Assembly: GCF_900446215.1 (NCBI RefSeq)
Contig: NZ_UAQZ01000014.1
Coordinates: 124,001 to 188,000 of the forward strand
Direction: 5' to 3'
From: Burkholderia cenocepacia
Lineage (GTDB): Bacteria > Pseudomonadota > Gammaproteobacteria > Burkholderiales > Burkholderiaceae
DNA: 64,000 nucleotides
The notes below the pieces were generated by a model. The model worked only from the letters and a program-made list of their open reading frames with translations. It was not told where the DNA came from and searched no databases. This document shows positions 26,362 to 35,644 of this stretch, piece by piece (positions within the stretch are counted from its first letter, which is position 1; every line of letters begins with the position of its first letter). The position numbers and the translations under genes are program-made.

Positions 26362-26691
26362 TCAGCGCGCGAGATCGCCGCCGGACAGCCCGCCGCTGCC
26401 GCCGCCACCGCTACTGCCACCGCCCGACGCCGACATCGTGCCGAACCACTGCGGAATCGGCGTCTTGAACGAGTCGATATAGCGCTGATACGCATACGTA
26501 CCCGCCGCGCCGTCGATCGGTTGCGGCGTGGCGGCCGAGCGATTCGAGCGCTGCAGGTCGAGCAGCGCGGTGGTCGCATGACCGATTTCGGACGCCGGCG
26601 TGTCGCTTTGCGCGTGCGCGACGCCCGCGCCCAGCGAGCACACGAACGCGATGCCCACGGCCCGCACGCGGATTGAGGAAAGGTGAAACAT
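26362..26691 (-). CDS. DUF3613 small secreted protein of the tad locus
   Basis: A 109-aa protein with a signal peptide (about 1-28, cleaved after AHA). A short conserved part, ATTALLDLQRSNRSAATPQPIDGAAGTYAYQRYIDSFK, resembles the DUF3613 family regularly found in betaproteobacterial tad loci. The C-terminus is low-complexity Gly/Ser. It sits between tadD (24 bp) and tadG (12 bp), so it is a member of the operon; its role in the pilus is unknown. Confidence 0.82.
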   Translation of the reverse strand: MFHLSSIRVRAVGIAFVCSLGAGVAHAQSDTPASEIGHATTALLDLQRSNRSAATPQPIDGAAGTYAYQRYIDSFKTPIPQWFGTMSASGGGSSGGGGSGGLSGGDLAR

Positions 26692-26714
26692 GATGGCCTC
26701 CGTGAATATCGTCG

Positions 26715-27542
26715 TTATCGCGCGAAACGCTGCAGCAGCGGCACGGCGAGATCGAAATTGTCGCTGCTCGCCACCGACGGCACGGACACACTGGCCGGCG
26801 CACGTGCGATGGCGCGCTGCTTCGCACGCATCGCGGCCGCGACCTTCGTCTCGTCGTCACGAATCTGGCCGCGCACCGCGGGCGACAGCTTCTGCTGATC
26901 CATCAGCCGCCGCGCGTCCTTCGCATGGCCGGTCGCGAGCAGGTACAGCACGAAGTTGCTGAGGATCTTCGGGTTCTTCTGCTCGAGTTCGGCCGCCTTC
27001 AGCAGCGGCACGCGTGCACCCGCCAGATCGCCGTCGCGCATCTTCGAATACGCAAGGTCGGACAACGTCGCCGCATCGGTCGGCGCAAGCGCCGTCGCCT
27101 GCTCGAGCTGCTGCGCGGCCAGCGCAAAATCGCCGCGGGCGCCGGCGGTCAGCCCCAGCCCGCGATAGCCGCGCGCCGCGAGCGGCGTCGTCAGCAACTT
27201 GGTATAGGCGGCCACGCCGGCGTCGTACTGGCCGGTCGCGCGCAACGCGTCGGCGCGCAGCAAGATCGTGTCCGGCGACGCGCCATATTGCTTCTCGTAC
27301 TGATCGATGTGCGCCAACGACGCGAAATACAGTCCCTGCCCCTGCATCCGCTCGATCAGGCCCAGATACATGCCTGGAGTATCGGGCGGCGCATTCTTGT
27401 CGGCCGCGGCCTGCATCAGCGCGCCGCGTTCGGCCTGCGCGCCGACGCCGTATCCGGATTCCTTGAACATCGCGCACCCGCTGGCCAGCAACGCGCATGC
27501 CGTCGCGCCTGCGATCGTGCGAACCCAACCCAATCGATTCAT
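26715..27542 (-). CDS. tadD: TadD-like TPR lipoprotein
   Basis: A 275-aa lipoprotein (lipobox LASGC, Cys23). Tetratricopeptide repeats cover most of the mature region; ALAPTDAATLSDLAYSKMRDGDLAGARVPLLKAAEL (about 155-190) shows the TPR pattern. TadD assists assembly or outer-membrane placement of the Tad secretin. The ATG at 27542 is preferred over a more distal in-frame ATG because GGAG precedes it and it leads directly into the signal peptide. It lies 29 bp downstream of tadC. Confidence 0.86.
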   Translation of the reverse strand: MNRLGWVRTIAGATACALLASGCAMFKESGYGVGAQAERGALMQAAADKNAPPDTPGMYLGLIERMQGQGLYFASLAHIDQYEKQYGASPDTILLRADALRATGQYDAGVAAYTKLLTTPLAARGYRGLGLTAGARGDFALAAQQLEQATALAPTDAATLSDLAYSKMRDGDLAGARVPLLKAAELEQKNPKILSNFVLYLLATGHAKDARRLMDQQKLSPAVRGQIRDDETKVAAAMRAKQRAIARAPASVSVPSVASSDNFDLAVPLLQRFAR

Positions 27543-27571
27543 CTTCTGTCGCTCCTTCCCTTCGTGCCGCA

Positions 27572-28570
27572 TCAACGGTGAATCGCGGCGAGCGCGGCCA
27601 GCACGGTCATGATCCCGGGCCCCGCCGTCACTATCAACAGTGCCGGCAACAGCGTGACGATCATCACGCCGGTCATCTTCACCGTCAGGCGGCCGATCTG
27701 CTCGCGCAGCGTCGCGCGACGCCCTTCACGCAGACGGTCACCGAATTGTTTCAGCGGCTCCTGCACCGCACCGCCATGCTTGTCGACCTGAATCAGCAAG
27801 CGCACGATCGCGCGCAGGTCCTCGTTGTCGAAACTGTTCGTGAGGCGTTGCAGCGACTGTTCGCGCGTACGACCGGCCGCGAACTGCCGCTGTGCAACGC
27901 CGAGTTCCCACGACAGCACGGGCAGCATCGTCTGGAAATCGTGCGTGACGACCTGGATGCTCTGGTCGAGCGACAGGCCGACGCCCTGCAGCAGCCGCAA
28001 CATGTCGACGAGCAGCGGCAATTCGGCCGCAATGCTTTGCCGGCGAGCAGTGGCACGGCGCCGCACGTAGATTTTCGGCAGCATGTAGCCGGTCACGAGC
28101 GCGACGGAGATCCACAGCGGCCAGCGCGTCTGCTGTCCGCGACCGATCAGGACCAGCACGGCAAGCGCCGGCAGCAGGATCGCGCAGACGATGCGCGCGC
28201 CGACGAACAGCGCTCGCGCGCGCACGTCGACGAAACCGCACTGTTCAAGCAACTGACGATCTTCGTCGGCGATCAGATATCGGCTGAAGCCGGTCTCGAG
28301 CCAGCGCATCCCGACGTCTTCGAAGCGTGCGCGCAGCCCTGCGAAACGCACGCGCGGCGCGGCAGGCGCCACCGCGTCGCGCGCAGGTTCGGCGGCACCG
28401 GCGCGTGCGGCGGCCGCTTCCACTGCCGCGGTCCGGCGATCGAGCGCATTCACCAGCGCGCGCTCGGCACGCTGCACGAGCACGATGCGAACGATCGCGA
28501 GCGCGGCAAGCAGCAGCACGCCGACCGATCCGAGCACCAGCGCAAGTGCGCCTAAACGGTTTGCATCCAT
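27572..28570 (-). CDS. tadC: TadC, Tad pilus inner-membrane platform protein
   Basis: A 332-aa protein of the type II secretion F family (T2SSF domain about 180-305: LPLLVDMLRLLQGVGLSLDQSIQVV). There is one N-terminal TM (about 8-30), a pair near 120-160 and a C-terminal TM (about 300-325). With TadB it forms the membrane platform on which the ATPase TadA acts. The gap to tadB is 4 bp, so they are translationally coupled. Confidence 0.9.
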   Translation of the reverse strand: MDANRLGALALVLGSVGVLLLAALAIVRIVLVQRAERALVNALDRRTAAVEAAAARAGAAEPARDAVAPAAPRVRFAGLRARFEDVGMRWLETGFSRYLIADEDRQLLEQCGFVDVRARALFVGARIVCAILLPALAVLVLIGRGQQTRWPLWISVALVTGYMLPKIYVRRRATARRQSIAAELPLLVDMLRLLQGVGLSLDQSIQVVTHDFQTMLPVLSWELGVAQRQFAAGRTREQSLQRLTNSFDNEDLRAIVRLLIQVDKHGGAVQEPLKQFGDRLREGRRATLREQIGRLTVKMTGVMIVTLLPALLIVTAGPGIMTVLAALAAIHR

Positions 28571-28574
28571 CGAT

Positions 28575-29555
28575 TCACCTCAGCCGCGCGAGCCGGTACA
28601 ACCAGAAACCACCGATCGCCTGCAACGCGAACGCCAGGTAAATCAGCTGGCGTCCGTTATCGTCGCCCCACATCGCCGTGAAATAGCGCGGACTCGTGGC
28701 GATGACGAAGCTGCCGACTGCGATCGGCAACAGTGCCAGTACCCACGCGGACAGCCGGGTCTCGGCCGACATCGCGGACAGTTCGCGTTCCGCCTGCTCG
28801 AGATCGCGCATGAAGGTCGACATCCGATCGAGCATCACGTCCGCCCGCCCGCCGTAGCGGACCGACAGCCGCAACACCGCGCCGACCAGTTCGAATTCGC
28901 GGATGCGATAGGTATGCGCGATGTGCAGCATCGCGCGATCGATCTCGACACCGGAGCGCAGCATCTGCGACACGTCGTCGAGGCAGCGGCGCAGCGGCAT
29001 CTCGGCCGTCTGCAGCGCAGACTGGAACGCCGCCGGCACGCTGTTGCCGAGCGTCACGAGCCGCACGATCCCGTCGAGAAACGACGGCAACTGACGGACG
29101 ATCTTCAGGCGGCGCCGGCTGATGCGCGACGTGATCCACAGCACGACGAGCACACTGCCCGCGACGAGCGCGGCCACCGCGGCGAGCACGCCGCCGGCCA
29201 TGCCGGCCCACAGCGCGAGCAGCACGACGACCGCCAGCGCCAGCACGAGGCCAGTGCGTACTTCATCGAGGCCCGCGCGGTCGGACAGCACGGTCCACGC
29301 GCCGAGCGCCGACGCGCGCCAGCGCGCGATCCCTTGTTCGGACGCCTGCCCGTTCGACGTACCGGCCGCCGGGGCACGTGCGGCGCGCGTATCGGCCGCC
29401 GGGGCGGCGGAACGCGCGCCCTGTCCCACGCGGCTGTCAAAGAATCGCTGCGTATGCGCGCGCCCTTCCCGCACCTGGCTTCCGCGCCACAGCAGCAACC
29501 CGGCCGCCGCGCAAATCAACGCGAACATCAGCGCGAGCAAGGTGGCGCTAGACAT
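28575..29555 (-). CDS. tadB: TadB, Tad pilus inner-membrane platform protein
   Basis: A 326-aa T2SSF-domain protein (PSFLDGIVRLVTLGNSVPAAFQSAL at about 165-190) with TM segments near 1-22, 105-145, 270-290 and 305-322. The start at 29555 gives the normal TadB length, and its coding region overlaps the end of tadA by 8 bp. A Gly/Ala-rich linker (about 45-75) separates the first TM from the rest. Confidence 0.9.
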   Translation of the reverse strand: MSSATLLALMFALICAAAGLLLWRGSQVREGRAHTQRFFDSRVGQGARSAAPAADTRAARAPAAGTSNGQASEQGIARWRASALGAWTVLSDRAGLDEVRTGLVLALAVVVLLALWAGMAGGVLAAVAALVAGSVLVVLWITSRISRRRLKIVRQLPSFLDGIVRLVTLGNSVPAAFQSALQTAEMPLRRCLDDVSQMLRSGVEIDRAMLHIAHTYRIREFELVGAVLRLSVRYGGRADVMLDRMSTFMRDLEQAERELSAMSAETRLSAWVLALLPIAVGSFVIATSPRYFTAMWGDDNGRQLIYLAFALQAIGGFWLYRLARLR

Positions 29556-30900
29556 TGAAGCCCCCGCCTCGCCCGAAGCTGCCACCGAACCCGCCGCCAC
29601 CGCCACCGGCCGACACCAACGTGCTGCGGAAACGTGCGAGCTTCGGCGAATGCGGATGAATGCCGAGCGATTCCCAATGATCGATTTCTTCGCCCTCCGG
29701 CGTGACCCGCGCCTCGTAGCGATACAGCTCCTGCGTCGATACGATGTTGTCCGACATGCCGGTGACTTCGGTGATCGACAGGATGCGGCGGCGGCCGTTG
29801 GACAGCCGGCCGATCTGCACGATGAAGTCGATCGCGTTGGCGATCTGCCGCCGCAGGCTTGCTTCGGTACCCTGAAAACCGGCGAAGCCGGCCAGCATCT
29901 CGAGCCGGTACAAACATTCGCGCGGCGAGCTGGCGTGCACGGTGCCCATCGATCCATCGTGGCCGGTATTCATCGCCTGCAGCATTTCGAGCACTTCGCC
30001 GCCGCGCACTTCGCCGACGATGATCCGGTCCGGCCGCATCCGCAGCGTGTTTCGCAGCAGGTCGCGAATCGTCACGACGCCGCTGCCGTCGAACCCGCCG
30101 GGACGGCTCTCGAGGCGCACGACGTGCGGGTGATTCAGCGACAGTTCGGCCGTATCCTCGATCGTCACGACGCGTTCCGCCATCGGGATGTGGAACGCCA
30201 GCGCGTTCAGCAGCGACGTCTTGCCCGAACTGGTGCCGCCCGACACGAGCACGTTGCAGCGCGCGTCGACCGCCGCCTCGAGCAGCCGGCCGATTTCCTC
30301 GTTGTAGGTACCGTTGCCCAGCAGGTCCTCGGGCTTCAGCGGGTCCTTGCGGAACTTCCGGATCGACACGACCGGGCCGTCGATCGACAACGGTTCGATC
30401 ACGACGTTGACCCGCCCGCCGTCGGGCAGCCGCGCGTCGACCATCGGGTTCGATTCGTCGAGCCGCCGGCCGACCGGGGCCAGAATCCGTCGCACGATCC
30501 GCAGCAGATGCGCGTTGTCGGTAAAACGGATCGGCAGCTTCGACAGGATCCCGTGGCGCGACACGTAGATGTCGTTGTAGCCGTTGATCAGGATGTCCTC
30601 GACGTGCGGGTCCGCCAACAGGTCCTCGATCGGTCCGAAGCCGGCGAGCTCCTTCGTCAGCGCCTCGGCCACCGCACGCACCTCGCTCTCGTTGAGCGGG
30701 ATGCGCCGCAGCCGCACGAAGCTGTCGATTTCGAGATCGACGAACTGGTTGATCGCCTGTCGCGACCAACGGCCGAATTCGGCGCCCAGTTCCTCGATCC
30801 GCGTGAGCAGATGCTCGTGCGCGGCATTCTTGATGTCGTGGAACTGTTGCGTTTGCGAGAACGGCGCTGCGCCGTCGGCAAATTGAATGTCGTGTGCCAT
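29548..30900 (-). CDS. tadA: TadA/CpaF ATPase of the Tad pilus
   Basis: A 450-aa hexameric secretion ATPase that powers Flp pilus extension. Walker A GGTSSGKT is at 221-228, the Asp box around TIEDTAEL (247-254), Walker B RIIVGEVRG (292-300) and the His box TGHDGSMGTVHA (312-323). The N-terminal all-alpha domain (about 20-90) is normal for CpaF. It ends with a Gly-rich tail (GGGGGGFGGSFGRGGG). It sits 3 bp after tadZ and overlaps tadB, so it is within one operon. Confidence 0.94.
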   Translation of the reverse strand: MAHDIQFADGAAPFSQTQQFHDIKNAAHEHLLTRIEELGAEFGRWSRQAINQFVDLEIDSFVRLRRIPLNESEVRAVAEALTKELAGFGPIEDLLADPHVEDILINGYNDIYVSRHGILSKLPIRFTDNAHLLRIVRRILAPVGRRLDESNPMVDARLPDGGRVNVVIEPLSIDGPVVSIRKFRKDPLKPEDLLGNGTYNEEIGRLLEAAVDARCNVLVSGGTSSGKTSLLNALAFHIPMAERVVTIEDTAELSLNHPHVVRLESRPGGFDGSGVVTIRDLLRNTLRMRPDRIIVGEVRGGEVLEMLQAMNTGHDGSMGTVHASSPRECLYRLEMLAGFAGFQGTEASLRRQIANAIDFIVQIGRLSNGRRRILSITEVTGMSDNIVSTQELYRYEARVTPEGEEIDHWESLGIHPHSPKLARFRSTLVSAGGGGGGFGGSFGRGGGFNV

Positions 30901-30903
30901 CGC

Positions 30904-32142
30904 TTACGACCGCTTCGTTGAGGATTGAATGATGCGCCTGAGCGCCGAGAGGCCGCCGGCCGCACGCTGCGTCGCGCCCGGCGCCGGCGCGCCCGCAAGG
31001 CGCTCGACCAGCGGCCCGAGCGCACGGACGTACGGGTCGCGTTCCGCGACCTCGGCGATCAGCTTGCCCTGGTTCGCGGCATGCCCGATCGACACGCGCC
31101 GCGACGGCAACGTCGCGAGCAGCGACAGTTCCAGCCGCTCGGCGATCTGCGCGGGCAGCAGCCCGAGCTCGGCGTCGAACTGATTGACGACGAGCCGAAT
31201 CCGGTCGGTCGCGGCACCTGCCTCGCGTAACCCGTCCAGCATCTCGACCGCCGACACGACCGACGCCACGCCCTGGTCGCAAACCAGCCATGCTTCGTCC
31301 GCCAGGTTCACGACCTGCGCAATGAATTCGCGATTCGGGAAGCCGCCGAGATCGACGATCTGGTGATCGAAGAACGCCCGCAGCCGGTTCAGCAATGCCG
31401 CGCACGACGCCGTCGCCACATCCCGCAGCTCGGCGAGATTCGGCGGCAGCGTCGTCAGGGCGACGCCGCTCGAATGGCGCGCCAGCGCGGTCGTCACGAA
31501 CGTACGGTCGATCCGGCGCAGGTTGCGCACGGCCTCGACGAAATGGAATTCGCAACGCGTATTCAGGAACAACGCGCCGTCACCGGCCGGCAGCCCGAGA
31601 TCGAGCAGTGCCGCCGTGCGGGCGGGATCGGCCGGCCGCCGCTGCATCAGTACCGACAGGTTCGCGGCGAGCGTGCTCACGCCCATCCCGGCACGCGCGC
31701 CGAGCAACGCGGTGACCTTCCCGTGGCGATTCGCCGGCTCGCCGACGTTGTCGAGCAACACGCGCGTGATCCGCAGCGCCTCGTCCGCCGGTGCGGAGAA
31801 ATCGACGAAATCGCGCACCCCCGCGCGCAGCGCGGCGAGTGCGCCTTCCGGTTGCGCGAGCGAGCCCAGCGCGACGACCGGCACGCCCGGATGCGCGACG
31901 CGTATCGCGGCGACCACCGTGCTCGCAGCCGCGCAATCACCGGAAAAATCGATGAAGACCAGTGCCGGATTCAACACGCCGATACGCTGCGACAACGCGG
32001 CGCCGTCGAGCGGCACCCCTTCGACGGCGCCGGCGGACACCAGCGATTGCGACAGCCAGTGCACATGCTCCGCGACCGAGGTGGCGCAGACGAAGTGGTC
32101 GGTGACGGCGGGCTCAGCCAAAGAATAGGTTCTCGCGTTCAT
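30904..32142 (-). CDS. tadZ: TadZ/CpaE-like localisation ATPase
   Basis: A 412-aa protein with a receiver-like N-terminal domain (about 15-130) and a ParA/MinD-like domain (from about 142). TadZ directs the Tad machine to its polar or subpolar site. The deviant Walker A reads GARAGMGVSTLA (148-159): Val155 replaces the expected P-loop Lys, so classical ATP hydrolysis is doubtful; such variation is known among TadZ proteins. The gap to the secretin gene is 75 bp and to tadA 3 bp. Confidence 0.88.
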   Translation of the reverse strand: MNARTYSLAEPAVTDHFVCATSVAEHVHWLSQSLVSAGAVEGVPLDGAALSQRIGVLNPALVFIDFSGDCAAASTVVAAIRVAHPGVPVVALGSLAQPEGALAALRAGVRDFVDFSAPADEALRITRVLLDNVGEPANRHGKVTALLGARAGMGVSTLAANLSVLMQRRPADPARTAALLDLGLPAGDGALFLNTRCEFHFVEAVRNLRRIDRTFVTTALARHSSGVALTTLPPNLAELRDVATASCAALLNRLRAFFDHQIVDLGGFPNREFIAQVVNLADEAWLVCDQGVASVVSAVEMLDGLREAGAATDRIRLVVNQFDAELGLLPAQIAERLELSLLATLPSRRVSIGHAANQGKLIAEVAERDPYVRALGPLVERLAGAPAPGATQRAAGGLSALRRIIQSSTKRS

Positions 32143-32217
32143 CTTGGATACTCACAATGAAGCAAGGCATCGCGTCGTGCGCGACGGCCTGCGCGGTCCG
32201 GTAACGATTCGGCGCGC

Positions 32218-33549
32218 TCATTTCGAGAACCCCGGCCCCGCGTCCGGCGATGCCATGCCGCCCAGGTACGAACGCCACACCGGACCGTCGCGCTGCTCGG
32301 ACAGCTCGCCCGGCGTCGCCGGCAGCGGCGCGCCCTGCGCGATCGGCGCAACGAGATGCGGCGTCACGATGATCACGAGCTCCTTGTCGTTCTGCTGGTA
32401 GCTCAGATTCTTGAAAAACGCGCCGATGATGGGCAGGTCGCCCAGGAACGGCACCTTGTTGACGTTGGACGTGGTTTCTCGGTCGATCAGGCCGCCGATC
32501 ACGAAGCTTTCGCCGTCGCCGAGCTCGACCGTCGTGTCCGCGCGCCGCGTCGTCAGCGCCGGCACCTGCACGCTGTTGATCGTGATCGAATGCACGAAGT
32601 CGAGCTGGCTCGACTCGGGCGCGACCTTCAACGCGATCCGCCGCGGGCTCAGCACGGTCGGCGTGACCGTCAGCCCGACGCCGTAGGGTTTCCATTCGAT
32701 CGAGATCGTGCCGAGCGATTGCGGCACCGGCACCGGAATTTCGCCGCCAGCGAGGAAGTTCGCGCTCTGGCCGGACAATGCGACGAGCGTCGGCTGCGCG
32801 AGCACGCGCGCCAGGTTGTTCGCCTCGAGAATCGACAGGTCAGCGAACAATCCGCGCGACACCGAATTGACGACGAGGTTGAACGCCGACGAGATCGGTA
32901 CGCTCGTGTTGTACGTGAGCGAACCGCCCGGCGTACCGGAAATCGAGGTCAGCCCCGTCGGCGCGAACGCGCCGAACGAAAAGCCGTTGCTCTGCTTGAA
33001 GAAGTTCAGGCCCGCCTGCTTCAGCACCGAACGGCTGAATTCGACGACACGCACGTCGACCTGCACGACGTTCTTGCCGGAAATCGTCGACGCATCGAGC
33101 GTCGTTCCGTCCTTGCCGCCGACCGTCTTCGCCGCATGGACCGCCCGCTGATGCCCGTCGAGCGTTCCGGCCGCACCGCCGATCACCGTCGTGCCGCCAT
33201 ACGTGTTCACGCTCGGCGACGTGCCGTCGAGCAGTGCCCGCGCCGCGCCGCTCGTGACGTTCACGTTATAGACGGTCGGCTCGTCACGGCCGCGCTCCCA
33301 GATCATCACGTTCGTCGCACCGGCATTCTTCGCCACCAGCAGCACGCCGCCACGCCCGCCCTTCACGACGAGCACGTCGGCCACCGACGGGTCACCGACC
33401 GCGACCCGCTGCAGCGCGCGCCCCGTCGCAATCTGCCGCTGCGCGCCGATCGCAAGGCTGATCGTGCCGCTCGTGTCGGCCGCGTCCGACAGCGGCGGCA
33501 TCGCCAGCGCGCTCAATGCAATAGCCAAACCAATCAGTTTCTTTTTCAT
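32218..33549 (-). CDS. rcpA: RcpA/CpaC outer-membrane secretin of the Tad pilus
   Basis: A 443-aa secretin subunit. After a signal peptide (about 1-24, MKKKLIGLAIALSALAMPPL) comes the pilus-assembly N-domain (about 30-110, LAIGAQRQIATGRALQRVAVGDPSVADV), then the secretin core (about 165-410) with VPVPQSLGTISIEWKPYGVGL and the late motif VPFLGDLPIIGAFFKN. It forms the ring through which the Flp pilus leaves the cell. The ATG at 33549 is chosen because the signal peptide starts there; the rcpC stop is 22 bp upstream. Confidence 0.92.
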   Translation of the reverse strand: MKKKLIGLAIALSALAMPPLSDAADTSGTISLAIGAQRQIATGRALQRVAVGDPSVADVLVVKGGRGGVLLVAKNAGATNVMIWERGRDEPTVYNVNVTSGAARALLDGTSPSVNTYGGTTVIGGAAGTLDGHQRAVHAAKTVGGKDGTTLDASTISGKNVVQVDVRVVEFSRSVLKQAGLNFFKQSNGFSFGAFAPTGLTSISGTPGGSLTYNTSVPISSAFNLVVNSVSRGLFADLSILEANNLARVLAQPTLVALSGQSANFLAGGEIPVPVPQSLGTISIEWKPYGVGLTVTPTVLSPRRIALKVAPESSQLDFVHSITINSVQVPALTTRRADTTVELGDGESFVIGGLIDRETTSNVNKVPFLGDLPIIGAFFKNLSYQQNDKELVIIVTPHLVAPIAQGAPLPATPGELSEQRDGPVWRSYLGGMASPDAGPGFSK

Positions 33550-33571
33550 TGTTTTGCCGTCGTCGTCCCGC

Positions 33572-34477
33572 TCAATAAGCGACCGTTTCGGTCCGCCCAC
33601 CCCGAATCACTTCGATGCTGCCGCCGCCCGGATGCCGAGCGACCACCCGCGGCACCGCACGCGGGGCCGGCGCCGCCGTCGTCGCACTCTTCGACAACTC
33701 GCCCAGCACCATGCCGGCAGCGGCAAGCGCCGACGGACTCTTGTCGTCGCCGACGCGAACCGCGACGGTTTGCGTCGCGACATCGTCGTCGCGCGGGTTA
33801 CGCAGCGCGAGCACAAGCCGACCGCTCTGCTCGGCGAGCGTCAGCGCGTCGACCTGCGCGGTCGGCACGGCCAGCACCGCGGTCCGCGTCCCGACCACCG
33901 AGCCGTTCGAACTGTCCCGCTCGGTCGTTGCATCGCCGAACGACAGCACGCGGACTTTCGACATCAGCAGCCGCGCCTGGGTATTGACGATCTCGGCCGT
34001 CGACGTCCCGCCGATCGCCACGCCGGTCCCGTCGCGCTTCAGGTTCAGGAACACGTCGACATAGTTGCCGGGCCGCACGCGGTTGCCGACCGCGTTGGTC
34101 TCGTCGACCTTGATCGCGACGGCGCGTTCTCCCGGCGCGATCTGCTCGGCGAGGCCGGACGACAAGGCGCTCGCGACGACGGCCGCCTGCGCCGGAATGT
34201 CGGCTGCCGGCGTGCGGCCGACCAGTTGCAGCGGATCGGCGAACGCCCCCTGCGGCGCGGCGGTCGACTGCTGGACCTTCAGCGCATCGGCTGGAATCGG
34301 CTGGCCGGCTTGCAACGGCCGCGTCGTCACGACGACCGGCACGCTCTGCGTCGCGACCGTCGCGGCAACCGGCGCGACGTCGCCCGGCTTGCGACCGAGC
34401 ATCCATGCATAGACGCCGAGCAGGATCGCGATCGCGATCAGCAAGCCCGCAATGATCTTCGTCAGGTTGTTGGCCAT
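33572..34477 (-). CDS. rcpC: RcpC/CpaB, Tad pilus assembly periplasmic protein
   Basis: A 301-aa protein with one N-terminal TM (about 8-28, IIAGLLIAIAILLGVYAWML). A SAF/beta-clip domain follows (about 45-105, VPVVVTTRPLQAGQPIPADALKV) and then the RcpC/CpaB domain (about 120-230). It is thought to gate or stabilise the secretin. There is a 94-bp gap to tadE, the largest inside the operon apart from that after flp. Confidence 0.9.
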   Translation of the reverse strand: MANNLTKIIAGLLIAIAILLGVYAWMLGRKPGDVAPVAATVATQSVPVVVTTRPLQAGQPIPADALKVQQSTAAPQGAFADPLQLVGRTPAADIPAQAAVVASALSSGLAEQIAPGERAVAIKVDETNAVGNRVRPGNYVDVFLNLKRDGTGVAIGGTSTAEIVNTQARLLMSKVRVLSFGDATTERDSSNGSVVGTRTAVLAVPTAQVDALTLAEQSGRLVLALRNPRDDDVATQTVAVRVGDDKSPSALAAAGMVLGELSKSATTAAPAPRAVPRVVARHPGGGSIEVIRGGRTETVAY

Positions 34478-34571
34478 GATGTTGTTATGTTTCCCCGCTA
34501 CTCACGATTGAATTCTCCGCACAACGTGCCGACCGGGCGCCCTCGACCCGGCACGACGCCGTCGCTGCCGT

Positions 34572-35066
34572 CTATATGATGTTGACCGGGCTGATCTGGA
34601 CCATCGCGGTGCCGGTGAGTGTCGACGGCACCGGCAACAGCGAACCGAGCAGCGGGAACGACGGAATCAGCGGGCTCTGCGAGTAGGGGTAGGTCAGCGT
34701 GATCTGCACGCACAACATTGTCGGGTCATACGAACAGTTGCCTTGCTGTGTGGGCGAACATGTCGACCCTTTCAGCCAAGTGGTCAGGTTCGTCGCGGCC
34801 GTGCATGCGGCTTGGGCCCGCGCCGCCAGCGCGGCTTGCTGGGCCGCCTGCACCGACGCGGCCGCGCCGACCTGCTGATAGTTCAACGCGGCGCGAGCGC
34901 CTTCCGTGGCGGCAAGCGTCAGGTTTTGCTGAGCCGCGAAGATCATCCCGTACGTGATGATCGCGTACAGGATCAGGAAGAACACCGGCAACATCAGTGC
35001 AAATTCGATCGCGGTTGCGCCGCGCTCGCGGCGCCGCATGCCGGATACCGGCCGGGCCGCCTTCAT
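34572..35066 (-). CDS. tadE: TadE-like pseudopilin
   Basis: A 164-aa minor pilin. The leader MKAARPVSGMRRRERG is followed by ATAIEFALMLPVFFLILYAII: cleavage after Gly with Glu at +5, the TadE pattern, so it should be processed by TadV. The rest is periplasmic with several cysteines. The start at 35066 overlaps the tadV stop by 4 bp (ATGA), indicating translational coupling. Confidence 0.9.
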   Translation of the reverse strand: MKAARPVSGMRRRERGATAIEFALMLPVFFLILYAIITYGMIFAAQQNLTLAATEGARAALNYQQVGAAASVQAAQQAALAARAQAACTAATNLTTWLKGSTCSPTQQGNCSYDPTMLCVQITLTYPYSQSPLIPSFPLLGSLLPVPSTLTGTAMVQISPVNII

Positions 35067-35557
35067 TGCATCCCCCCCACCGCGATCCGGTACAGGCACC
35101 ACAGCGCCGCCGGGATCACGAGAAACGCGGCATACGGCGACGCGCGGAAACCGGCAATCTGCATCGTCGGGGAACGCCGCTGCCACAACGCCGACACCGG
35201 CGTACGGGTGGCGAAGACCAGCGTGCCGGCATGCGCGAATGCCAGCAGGCTCGCAATGATCCAGAGCCACAGCAACGCATACGGGCCGCACCACGCGCCC
35301 AGCACCGCGAATACCTTGACATCCGCGGCACCCATTACGCGCAGCACAAAAAACGGGAAAAGACTGAGAAAGCCGACCAGTGCGCCAATGAGCGCCTGAT
35401 TCACGGATATGCCGAATGGATTATGCCCGGCGAGCACAAATGCAGATACGAATCCACCGATCACCAGTGAATTCGGTATACGCCTATGACGGATGTCCTC
35501 GAGCGCGACGAGCACCGCCCACGCGAGGAAAACCCCGACGCCAGTTAGCAGGATCAT
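35063..35557 (-). CDS. tadV: TadV/CpaA prepilin peptidase
   Basis: A 164-aa type IV leader peptidase with about five TM segments. The catalytic Asp pair is expected in EDIRHRRIPN (about 22-31) and in GAADVKVFAVLG (about 75-86), both present. It cleaves the Flp, TadE and TadG-type leaders. It starts 87 bp after flp; a strong stem-loop lies in that gap. Confidence 0.92.
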   Translation of the reverse strand: MILLTGVGVFLAWAVLVALEDIRHRRIPNSLVIGGFVSAFVLAGHNPFGISVNQALIGALVGFLSLFPFFVLRVMGAADVKVFAVLGAWCGPYALLWLWIIASLLAFAHAGTLVFATRTPVSALWQRRSPTMQIAGFRASPYAAFLVIPAALWCLYRIAVGGMQ

Positions 35558-35583
35558 TTACGCCCCGAACGGCAAAACTTACC

Positions 35584-35609
35584 GCGCGGGTTGCCGAAGC
35601 AACCCGCGC
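35584..35609 (-). terminator. Strong stem-loop between flp and tadV
   Basis: A perfect 11-bp stem (GCGCGGGTTGC with its complement) around CGAA, which reads UUCG on the transcribed strand, an exceptionally stable tetraloop. A weak T-containing tail (GGTAAGTTTTG) follows on the minus strand. It is best read as a partial terminator or mRNA stabiliser that makes flp mRNA far more abundant than the downstream tad message. Confidence 0.7.
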
Positions 35610-35644
35610 CCCTAACAACAGGGAAATGAGCAAAAGCTCGTTCG

